A DNA stretch of 6,227 bases from Candidatus Pelearchaeum sp. (GCA_015520425.1 WAQC01000128.1:1-6227); one strand, 5' to 3'; shown: positions 1 through 5,053, counted from the stretch's first letter. A program made the numbers and translations. The notes: generated by a model not told the origin, from the sequence alone.

Positions 1-305
1 GCTATCGCGTTGGTGAGCTCCTGTAGGGTGTCCAGTATATAGTCCTGCGTCGTCATCATATCATCCAATCTCTGCTCAATCCTGTCCAGCCTCTCCTCAA
101 TACTCTTTACACGCTGCTCATCTACGGGGCCCCGCGCTATTCGTCTAAGCTCGTTTCTTATGTTCTCCTCCTCCTCGTTTAGCAGTACAATCGCGTTGGC
201 GAGCTGCTTCACGGTCTCAAACGCCGCAACCCTACCTCGCGGAGTCTCAATATAGTTTAGGTCAATCTCCACGACATCCTCATTACGCTTACGCTGCTCC
301 GACAT
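1..305 (-). CDS. Coiled-coil protein of unknown function, last visible gene of the ubiquitin-like operon (partial, C-terminus outside the window)
   Basis: I do not recognise this protein. The frame opens with ATG at 305-303 and stays open to the window edge, giving 101 complete residues. It starts only 2 nt after the RING stop codon and has a strong Shine-Dalgarno GGAGGTG at 314-320, spacing 8 nt, so it is very probably translated as part of the same operon. The N-terminal 20 residues are polar and charged. Residues about 30-59 and 64-101 are rich in Glu, Arg, Leu and Ile with heptad-like spacing (for example IEERLDRIEQRLDDM at 69-83), which predicts a coiled coil. There are no cysteines, no signal peptide and no membrane segment. 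Segment TVKQLANAI (31-39) recurs as TLQELTNAI (93-101), exactly 62 residues later. A cytoplasmic scaffold, adaptor or substrate for the neighbouring Ubl system is a guess from position only. Confidence 0.82.
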   Translation of the reverse strand, partial: MSEQRKRNEDVVEIDLNYIETPRGRVAAFETVKQLANAIVLLNEEEENIRNELRRIARGPVDEQRVKSIEERLDRIEQRLDDMMTTQDYILDTLQELTNAI

Positions 306-307
306 GC

Positions 308-574
308 TTAGCCCACCTCCTCAAGTATTGGCCTCCTACATAGCGGGCAGGCGTTCCTTATCAGGAGCCAGTCGTTAAAGCATGACTCATGCCCAGTTGC
401 TGAGCAGTGGGGGCACGAGTATATCGTCTGCTCCCCCAGCTCTAGTCCGCAGACGATACATGGCTCCATCCTCCTCTCTCTGCGTGGCTGCTTAATCTCC
501 TGCTGCTCTTGCTGCTCCTCGTAGTAAGGGTCCCAGAAGCCCAGCGACCTCTCAGCGCCTATCACTATCTTCAT
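308..574 (-). CDS. Small RING-type zinc-finger protein, putative E3 ligase of the Ubl pathway
   Basis: 88 residues. Eight potential zinc ligands are visible: C39, C42, C54, C57, H62, C65, C76 and C79, spaced C-x2-C-x11-C-x2-C-x4-H-x2-C-x10-C-x2-C. The segment HESCFNDWLL followed by CPLCR is typical of RING domains that bind E2 (a Trp after the HxxC pair, a Pro between the last two Cys). The ligand order reads C4HC3, as in RING-CH/PHD types, although H56 could replace C57. Residues 1-35 are a polar Glu/Gln/Arg-rich leader. I chose the ATG at 574 because AAGGTGGTG lies 4 nt upstream; the gene then overlaps the E1 3' end by 23 nt. The ATG at 637 would overlap E1 by 86 nt, and the ATG at 469 has its GGAGG directly abutting. 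It corresponds to the small RING finger protein of the C. subterraneum cluster. Likely role: hold charged E2 and stimulate Ubl transfer. Confidence 0.88.
   Translation of the reverse strand: MKIVIGAERSLGFWDPYYEEQQEQQEIKQPRRERRMEPCIVCGLELGEQTIYSCPHCSATGHESCFNDWLLIRNACPLCRRPILEEVG
314..320 (-). promoter_or_regulatory. Shine-Dalgarno site of the coiled-coil gene, inside the RING gene 3' end
   Basis: The minus strand reads GGAGGTG here, a near-perfect complement of the archaeal 16S 3' end. It lies 8 nt before the ATG at 305. It supports the short untracked frame 305-1 as a real gene and suggests translational coupling to the RING gene. Confidence 0.75.
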
Positions 575-1769
575 CCAGCACCACCTTAAGCGCGAGCGGC
601 TGCGCCCGCCGCGTAGTGTGTATGTATAGCACCTCATCAGCTTTAATCGTTAGCTCAGAAAGGCGTACATCATCCGCCAACAGGCGCGTCCTGTGCTGTA
701 TCTCCGCGTCTGGATACATGTAGCTACTCGCCAGAATCTCCTTAAGGTCCAGCACCGTTGCGTCGCTCTTCAGATGTATCGTGATTCCAGAGGTCTTGAC
801 ATAGTCGCCGCAGACGAAGCACTCCCTATTCCTCTTGAGGGGTACGCGCGTGGAGCGCGCAGCTAGGGCGTCGTACATTATGAGGCCGCTGAAGGGCCTG
901 CCAAGGCTGCCTTGGTGTAGTAGCTTCACAACCTCCACCGAGGCTATTCCAGAGATGGCGGCAGCAACGCTCTGGAGCGCTGGCATCTTCGGCCTAAGCT
1001 CCTCCCTTAGCTTATTAACCAAGCCAACAACATCGCTGTCAAGCTCCGACATACTAGCCTGGGGCGTGTATTTTATGTCAAAGACCGTCTTTATCCCAGC
1101 CCTAAAGAGCGCCCGCGCATGCTCCACACTTATCTCAACACCATGCTGCTTGAGCTCATTAACCAAGTCTTCGGGCTTACGCTTCCTCAGTGTGCACTCA
1201 GCGACCTGCACCTCCTTCGGGATTATTGAGTCTCCATGACACTCTATGCACGCGGTCTTTCCAGGGATTATGACTTGGACGTTGGCGTAGAAGCCTTCCA
1301 TCGCAACGTCAACGAGGGGTTTATCCAGCTCCACCGCCAGTGAGTTGAGCCACCTGCGGGTGGGCCAGTTATCCACGCACGCGCATATGACATCAACATC
1401 TTTGAAGAGCTCCTGCGGTAACTGTCTAACATCGCCGTTAAGCGCTGTGGTAGCCACGTAGGGGTTCATCTCACGCAGCCTACGTTCGGCAACCGCGCTC
1501 TTCGGCATTCCTATATCGCTGTCGGAGAAGAGCATCTGCCTACTCAGGTTGGAGAGCTCAACCACATCGTTATCAACCAGCACCAGCTTACCAATCCCCA
1601 TCAGGGCGAGGTTCTTTGACACCTCGCAGCCTAGAGCGCCCACGCCAGCAATCAGCACAGTAGCAGCCTGCACCTTGGACTGGTCCCATCCCTGGAGACG
1701 GAGCTGCCTGTCGTATCTCTCCAAAACCAGCCTAGCCGTGGCTGACCAGTCTCCACCTTCGCCTACCAT
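552..1769 (-). CDS. E1-like ubiquitin-activating enzyme (ThiF/MoeB/UBA family), single chain with C-terminal ubiquitin-fold-like region
   Basis: 405 residues from ATG 1769. Expected reaction: ATP-dependent adenylation of the Ubl C-terminal glycine, then thioester formation on a catalytic Cys and transfer to E2. The adenylation domain begins with RYDRQLRLQG (19-28) and has the nucleotide loop GVGALG (42-47), the acidic pair in VDND (65-68), NLSRQ (74-78) with the arginine finger, K90, and VDN (132-134). Two Cys pairs, CIEC (174-177) and CFVC (317-320), form the structural zinc site. The catalytic Cys is most likely C192 in ECTLR, as in the CTI/CTL motif of UBA1, UBA2 and UBA3. From about residue 327 the sequence looks like a beta-grasp ubiquitin-fold domain, the E2-binding module of eukaryotic E1s. 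It overlaps E2 by 38 nt and RING by 23 nt. The frame extends upstream to a TTG at 1829 but that stretch shadows E2. Eukaryotic E1s use two such halves; here one chain probably homodimerises. Confidence 0.93.
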   Translation of the reverse strand: MVGEGGDWSATARLVLERYDRQLRLQGWDQSKVQAATVLIAGVGALGCEVSKNLALMGIGKLVLVDNDVVELSNLSRQMLFSDSDIGMPKSAVAERRLREMNPYVATTALNGDVRQLPQELFKDVDVICACVDNWPTRRWLNSLAVELDKPLVDVAMEGFYANVQVIIPGKTACIECHGDSIIPKEVQVAECTLRKRKPEDLVNELKQHGVEISVEHARALFRAGIKTVFDIKYTPQASMSELDSDVVGLVNKLREELRPKMPALQSVAAAISGIASVEVVKLLHQGSLGRPFSGLIMYDALAARSTRVPLKRNRECFVCGDYVKTSGITIHLKSDATVLDLKEILASSYMYPDAEIQHRTRLLADDVRLSELTIKADEVLYIHTTRRAQPLALKVVLDEDSDRR

Positions 1770-2220
1770 CGTAGAACGCCTGCTCAGGGGTTGCGAACCG
1801 AGCAATATACTCGCGAACCCGCGCCTCAAATATGTCTGGCCTCATCTTAAGCTCCATAGCTGCAACGGCGTTAAGCGGGTCGTCTGGGTTAGGGTCGTTC
1901 AATAGGCTTCGTAGAGCCTCTATGACGGTTATCACGTGGAGCGAGGGCGACCAGTGGTCTTTAATGATGGACTCGCAGACCCGCGCTGGCACTTCGTCGG
2001 AGAAGTTGGGGTGCCATATCCTCGTGTGCCACACAACGTCTGGCGGGTGGAAGGGGAATGAGCGTGGTATGAATATCTCCACGCGGAAGTAGCCTGACTC
2101 GTAGAGACCAGAGCCGATTATCACGCCCTCATAGTGGGTTAGGTCTCCATCAACCGGGCTGAAGTTCGGCTCATGCTCCTGGACTAGGGAGTACTCTATG
2201 CTGAGCCTCTTATACCACAT
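1732..2220 (-). CDS. E2-like ubiquitin-conjugating enzyme (UBC fold)
   Basis: 162 residues from ATG 2220. It accepts Ubl from E1 as a thioester and passes it to substrate lysines, helped by the RING protein. Helix 1 is MWYKRLSIEY (compare the typical MALKRIHKEL). FPFHPPDV (56-63) is the PxxPP region. HPN (70-72) supplies the oxyanion asparagine. The catalytic Cys is C82 in RVCES, followed by WSPSL (90-94) and by LLNDPNPDDPLN (107-118), the very conserved stretch after the active site. The length fits a plain UBC domain plus a short basic tail (DGRRRWRL). An in-frame GTG at 2256 would add 12 residues and overlap the Ubl gene by 23 nt. I prefer the ATG because it aligns with the family start, leaves a 13-nt gap after the Ubl stop and has AGAGG just upstream, but the longer form cannot be excluded. 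Confidence 0.94.
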   Translation of the reverse strand: MWYKRLSIEYSLVQEHEPNFSPVDGDLTHYEGVIIGSGLYESGYFRVEIFIPRSFPFHPPDVVWHTRIWHPNFSDEVPARVCESIIKDHWSPSLHVITVIEALRSLLNDPNPDDPLNAVAAMELKMRPDIFEARVREYIARFATPEQAFYDGRRRWRLVSHG

Positions 2221-2233
2221 CGCCTCTGGGAGC

Positions 2234-2491
2234 TCAGCATAGCCCTCCACCGCCACAACCCCCCACCGTACGCGTTATCAGAACCAGCTTATCACCATCC
2301 TGAATACCCAAGCTCTGGAGAGTCTCAGTATCCTTAAGCGCCCTCCCCTTGTAGGTGAGCCTAGTCGTATCTGGTGGGAGCTTCTTTATCGCGCTCACCT
2401 TCGTCCTGATAGCGCCTATCGTAGCGTTGGGCGAAACTTCCAGCTCCAGCGGAGCCCCTCCACCAACTGCGGGAACAATCTTGATTTTCAT
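2234..2491 (-). CDS. Ubiquitin-like modifier precursor (pro-Ubl) with internal diglycine
   Basis: 85 residues with a beta-grasp ubiquitin fold. The segment LPPDTTRLTYKGRALKD (38-54) followed by TETLQSLGI matches ubiquitin's IPPDQQRL...GKQLEDGRTL register, and LVLITRTVGG (69-78) matches the last strand and tail LRLRGG. R74 aligns with ubiquitin R72, a residue E1 enzymes read. The diglycine is at 77-78 and is followed by seven residues, CGGGGLC, so the product is a precursor that must be trimmed before activation. Positions equivalent to ubiquitin I44 and K48 are T46 and R50, so the hydrophobic patch and K48-type linkage site are not conserved. Lysines remain at 2, 4, 31, 36, 37, 48, 53 and 68. 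First gene of the operon, with ATG at 2491 and AGAGGTC about 10 nt upstream. The sequence is very similar in plan to the C. subterraneum Ubl. Confidence 0.96.
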   Translation of the reverse strand: MKIKIVPAVGGGAPLELEVSPNATIGAIRTKVSAIKKLPPDTTRLTYKGRALKDTETLQSLGIQDGDKLVLITRTVGGCGGGGLC

Positions 2492-2499
2492 CTACGTAA

Positions 2500-2538
2500 G
2501 ACCTCTTCTAAGCCAGCACCGCTTTAGAGGATATATAA
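2500..2538 (-). promoter_or_regulatory. Promoter and Shine-Dalgarno site of the Ubl-E2-E1-RING operon
   Basis: On the minus strand a TATA box, TTATATAT, occupies 2538-2531 within CCTTATATATCC. Transcription would then be expected to start about 25 nt downstream, near 2508-2512, giving a leader of roughly 20 nt. AAGAGGTC at 2507-2500 is a good Shine-Dalgarno site before ATG 2491. The start site is inferred from usual archaeal spacing. Confidence 0.7.
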
Positions 2539-2728
2539 GGTTGTCGTAGCCGTACAGCGGCCGTAAATCGTGGAGATTTTCCCCGTCTTCTAAAAGTAAT
2601 TCTACGCTAATGGCGGCGGTAGCTCCAGCAGCGCATCACGCTGCCGCGCAGGCTACGCTACGCGGCTACATAACTTAGACAGCGCAATACCGCTAGAAAC
2701 CCAGTATCCCAGCCCACGCCACTGCTGG

Positions 2729-2740
2729 CTATATATTTAT
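2729..2740 (+). promoter_or_regulatory. TATA box of the rpl11 operon
   Basis: CTATATATTTAT fits the archaeal TATA element. Usual spacing puts the transcript start near 2757-2762, about 20 nt before the TTG start of uL11. The GGTG at 2768-2771, after the predicted start, is the likely Shine-Dalgarno site. Confidence 0.7.
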
Positions 2741-2780
2741 TAATCCAGGCGCTAGCACTCCGCCAGCGGTGCACTGAGTC

Positions 2781-3266
2781 TTGCCAGAGAAGACGCTGCG
2801 CTTCCTAGTTGAGGGTGGGAAAGCCACGGCGGGGCCGCCTATAGGCTCGTCCCTAGGCCCGCTGGGCGTTAACGTGATGCAGGTGGTTGAGAAGATTAAC
2901 GAGGCGACCGCCGAGTATAAGGGGATGCGCGTGCCTGTTGAGGTTACGGTGGATACGGATACTAAGGAGTTCTCGGTCAAAGTCGGAACCCCCAGCACGG
3001 CCGCGCTTATAGTGAAGGAGGCTGGCGCCGAGAAAGGCTCTGGAACGCCTGGGCATGATTTCGTGGGCTCTATAAGCATGGAGAGCCTGGTCAAGATAGC
3101 TGCTGCGAAGAAGGAGGATATGCGCGCCAAGACGCTTAAGGCGGCTGTCAAACAGGTTTTGGGCACATGCGTAAGCATGGGCGTGCTGGTGGATAATAAG
3201 AACCCGAAGGAGGTTATTAAGGAGGTTGAACAGGGCAAGTATGACGAGCTGTTGAGCAGGCCATGA
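2781..3266 (+). CDS. rpl11: Large-subunit ribosomal protein uL11
   Basis: 161 residues, the usual archaeal length. uL11 binds the GTPase-associated region of 23S rRNA at the base of the L12 stalk. The N-terminal domain carries the conserved AGPPIGSSLGPLGVNV (17-32) and the C-terminal rRNA-binding domain has GTPSTAALI (about 68-76) and the helix after KEDMRAKTLKAAVKQVLGT with VSMGV. The start is TTG: an in-frame stop TGA sits two codons upstream at 2775-2777, and no earlier start is possible, while MPEKTLRFLVEGG is the expected N-terminus. GGTG at 2768-2771 serves as ribosome-binding site. First gene of the plus-strand ribosomal operon; its stop overlaps the uL1 start in an ATGA. Confidence 0.97.
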   Translation: MPEKTLRFLVEGGKATAGPPIGSSLGPLGVNVMQVVEKINEATAEYKGMRVPVEVTVDTDTKEFSVKVGTPSTAALIVKEAGAEKGSGTPGHDFVGSISMESLVKIAAAKKEDMRAKTLKAAVKQVLGTCVSMGVLVDNKNPKEVIKEVEQGKYDELLSRP

Positions 3267-3934
3267 TGCGCGCACTCACCTCAAGGATGCTGGAAGCAAT
3301 CAGGCAGGCTAAGCAGAATAAGGGCGAGAGGAAATTCACGCAGTCGCTAGAGATAACCGTGAATATCAAGGGCGTTGACCTAAGCAAGCCTGAGAATAGG
3401 TTTAGTGAGGTTATAGAGCTTCCCCACGACCTTGGGAAGAAGCGGCGCAAGATATGCGTGATAGCCAGCGGCAACACCGCGCTTGTGGCTAGACGAATAC
3501 AGGGCGTTGATAGGGTTATTGAGCGCGAGGAGCTGGAGACGCTGGTCGGGAATAAGCGCGAAGCCAAGAAGCTGGCCAGCAGCTACGACTACTTCCTAGT
3601 TGAGCCTCCCCTGATGGGCCTAGCTGCCCGCGCCCTGGGAGCTGCGCTGGGCTCGCGCGGGAAGACGCCCATACCAATACCACCAGGCCAGGACTTGGAG
3701 AAGCTGGTCCAGCGGCACGCCAACAGCGTTACGCTGAGGCTGAGGAAGATACCTCAGGTAAGCGCCTTGATAGGCACCGAGGAGATGGATGACGAGAAGC
3801 TCGCGGAGAACGCCGAGGCCGTGCTCTCGCGCGTGATTGAGAAGCTGGAGAAACGCCAGAGAAACGTGGCGTCGGTTTACGTCAAGACAACGATGGGCAA
3901 GCCTGTGAAGGTTAATCTACCCACACGAGAATAG
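3263..3934 (+). CDS. rpl1: Large-subunit ribosomal protein uL1
   Basis: 223 residues, close to the archaeal norm. uL1 forms the mobile L1 stalk near the ribosomal E site and in archaea can also bind its own mRNA to repress translation. Recognisable parts are the N-terminal RKFTQSLEITVNIKGVDLSKPENRF (cut here: FTQSLEITVNIKG, 24-36), FLVEPPLMGLAARALGAAL in the second domain, GKTPIPIP, and the C-terminal strand ASVYVKTTMGKPVKVNLP. ATG ATG at 3263-3268 allows a start at either codon; the first makes an ATGA overlap with the uL11 stop. The gene ends 6 nt before a small zinc-finger gene. No control element could be identified with confidence. Confidence 0.97.
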   Translation: MMRALTSRMLEAIRQAKQNKGERKFTQSLEITVNIKGVDLSKPENRFSEVIELPHDLGKKRRKICVIASGNTALVARRIQGVDRVIEREELETLVGNKREAKKLASSYDYFLVEPPLMGLAARALGAALGSRGKTPIPIPPGQDLEKLVQRHANSVTLRLRKIPQVSALIGTEEMDDEKLAENAEAVLSRVIEKLEKRQRNVASVYVKTTMGKPVKVNLPTRE

Positions 3935-3940
3935 CGGGAT

Positions 3941-4075
3941 ATGCCAGTCTGCCCCAAGTGCAAGAAGGTTATAAGCCGCAGAAGATGGCGGAGACACAAA
4001 TCTAGATGCGGGAAGAAGAAGACCATAAGGAAGCCTATAACAGATAGGAACGTGGTCCGTTACGTAGCCATCTAA
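3941..4075 (+). CDS. Tiny basic C2HC zinc-finger-like protein inside the ribosomal operon
   Basis: An open frame from ATG 3941 to TAA 4073-4075 encodes 44 residues. It begins MPVCPKCKKVI and continues with a run of arginines around W16. The spacing C4-x2-C7-x11-H19-x3-C23 is that of a C2HC zinc finger (a C2H2 finger with the last His replaced by Cys). Seventeen residues are Lys or Arg, so it is expected to bind RNA or DNA. It starts 6 nt after the uL1 stop, with GCGGGAT just upstream as a weak ribosome-binding site, and shares strand and probably transcript with uL11 and uL1. I do not recognise it as a standard ribosomal protein. Position and charge suggest a ribosome-associated or rRNA-binding role, which is inference. 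The clean metal-ligand pattern in a frame this short argues against chance. Confidence 0.8.
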   Translation: MPVCPKCKKVISRRRWRRHKSRCGKKKTIRKPITDRNVVRYVAI

Positions 4076-4132
4076 AATTCTGGGTTTCTAGCCCTTCCTT
4101 TCCAGAGTATTCAGCCCCTAGACTTGCTGCAA

Positions 4133-4141
4133 CTTTATTAA
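4133..4141 (+). promoter_or_regulatory. Possible internal TATA box before uL10
   Basis: CTTTATTAA lies in the 108-bp gap between the C2HC gene and uL10. The implied start near 4160-4165 would leave a leader of about 20 nt. The leader shows a weak hairpin (GGGC at 4152-4155, GCCC at 4165-4168) and no good Shine-Dalgarno site before ATG 4184. Read-through from the upstream genes is an alternative. Confidence 0.4.
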
Positions 4142-4183
4142 GTAATCTGTTGGGCGGGATTGTAGCCCCTGGTTGTTAGAGCC

Positions 4184-5053
4184 ATGTCAGCCCAACGCCT
4201 AGTTACGCGGCAGAGCTATGGTTGGAAGGAAGAGGAGGTAGCGGAGCTAGCGGAGCTGATAAAAAACTACCCAGTTATAGCTGTCTTTGACCTCACGGGG
4301 ACGCGCGCCAACATAATCCATGAGATGCGGCAGAAGCTCCGCGACACCTGCGTGGTGCGCGTCGCTAAGAAGACGCTCTTCAACCTAGCCGCAGACAAGG
4401 CTGGGCGGCCAGATGTTAAGAAGCTCCTTGAAGGCATAAACAAGCCTATAGGCTTCATATTCAGTAAGATAAACTCGTTCAAGCTCAGCCTGATTATTGA
4501 CCAGAATAAAGTTCCCATGCACGCCCGCGCTGGTGAGAGGGCTGACTTTGACATCTGGGTTCCTGAGACCAACACTGGCCTGCCTCCTGGCCCCGTGTTG
4601 AGCGACTTCGGCAAGCTGAAGATACCCACCCGCATAGAGGGCGGCCAGATATGGATTGCTAAGGACACGCTGGTTGCGAAGAAGGGCGAGGAGATAAGCC
4701 ACCTGCTTGCCAGCCTCTTGGTAAAGCTGGACATAAAGGCTGTTCTCCGAGGCCTAACGCTCATCGCAGCCTACGAGGACGGCGTGGTAATCAAGGCGGA
4801 GGACCTCAAGCTAGACCTAGAGGCGTTCAGGCAGCAGCTACTTGAGGCAGCCCAGCAGGCGATTAACGTCGCGGTCTTCGCCGCATACGTTACGCCTGAG
4901 ACGATTAAGCCGATAATCATGCTCGCTGCGCGTCAGGCTATGGAGCTGGCGATTGAGGCGGGCTACGCTGATAAGGATACGATTAAGAACCTGCTGCTGC
5001 GTGCTGAGCTGCTCGCCTCTGCTCTGGCTGCGAAGGCTGGTTTCAGCGGCTGA
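4184..5053 (+). CDS. rpl10: Large-subunit ribosomal protein uL10 (archaeal P0 type) lacking the acidic C-terminal tail
   Basis: 289 residues. uL10 anchors the L12/P1 stalk dimers to 23S rRNA and so helps recruit translation factors. The N-terminal rRNA-binding domain shows YPVIAVFDLTGTRANIIHEMR (cut: VIAVFDLTGTRA, 31-42), VVRVAKKTLFNLA (50-62) and GFIFS. The archaeal/eukaryotic insertion is seen around ERADFDIWVPETNTGLPPGP and IPTRIEGGQIWI. From about residue 210 come Ala-rich amphipathic helices of the spine that bind L12 dimers, with the repeated pattern AAYVTPETIKPII and AGYADKDTIKNLL. The protein ends at LAAKAGFSG. Archaeal P0 normally continues with a charged hinge and a short acidic tail shared with L12; neither is present. 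Its stop overlaps the convergent alaS stop by 11 bp. Confidence 0.95.
   Translation: MSAQRLVTRQSYGWKEEEVAELAELIKNYPVIAVFDLTGTRANIIHEMRQKLRDTCVVRVAKKTLFNLAADKAGRPDVKKLLEGINKPIGFIFSKINSFKLSLIIDQNKVPMHARAGERADFDIWVPETNTGLPPGPVLSDFGKLKIPTRIEGGQIWIAKDTLVAKKGEEISHLLASLLVKLDIKAVLRGLTLIAAYEDGVVIKAEDLKLDLEAFRQQLLEAAQQAINVAVFAAYVTPETIKPIIMLAARQAMELAIEAGYADKDTIKNLLLRAELLASALAAKAGFSG

Larger units (their letters stand above)
2492..2780. other. Divergent intergenic region with short inverted repeats, no gene seen
   Basis: These 289 bp separate the Ubl operon from the ribosomal operon. Each end carries a TATA box facing outward. Between them I see a perfect 6-bp stem, GCAGCG at 2628-2633 and CGCTGC at 2639-2644 around a 5-nt loop; a 7-bp inverted pair, GTAGCCG at 2546-2552 and CGGCTAC at 2663-2669; and the repeated word GGCTAC at 2651-2656 and 2664-2669. 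I found no tRNA T-loop signature and no convincing C/D box pair. Function, if any, is unknown: regulator binding or an unannotated small RNA are both possible. Confidence 0.6.

Noticed and set aside
575..637. Upstream extension of the RING protein to ATG 637
   Set aside because: It would overlap E1 by 86 nt, its Arg-rich sequence shadows the E1 C-terminus, and the ATG at 574 has a good Shine-Dalgarno site.
835..1239. Plus-strand open frame of 134 codons within the E1 gene
   Set aside because: It is antisense to a well-supported E1 with intact motifs, and its Ser/Leu-rich product shows no domain.
1770..1829. Upstream extension of E1 to a TTG at 1829
   Set aside because: It lies entirely inside the E2 coding region, and the E1 family starts near RYDRQ; the ATG at 1769 suffices.
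2628..2644. Possible C/D box sRNA: the minus strand reads GTGATGC near 2640, close to a C box
   Set aside because: The last base deviates from the C box and no CTGA D box lies at suitable distance; the sequence is better described as a short hairpin.
2729..3238. Minus-strand open frame of 169 codons opposite uL11
   Set aside because: It is antisense to an unmistakable uL11 gene and has low-complexity Ser/Thr/Pro composition.
4080..4100. Pyrimidine-rich stretch after the C2HC gene as a terminator
   Set aside because: The T runs are only three long and interrupted by C, too weak to call.
4267..4764. Minus-strand open frame of 165 codons opposite uL10
   Set aside because: It is antisense to uL10, with no recognisable motif and no upstream signals.
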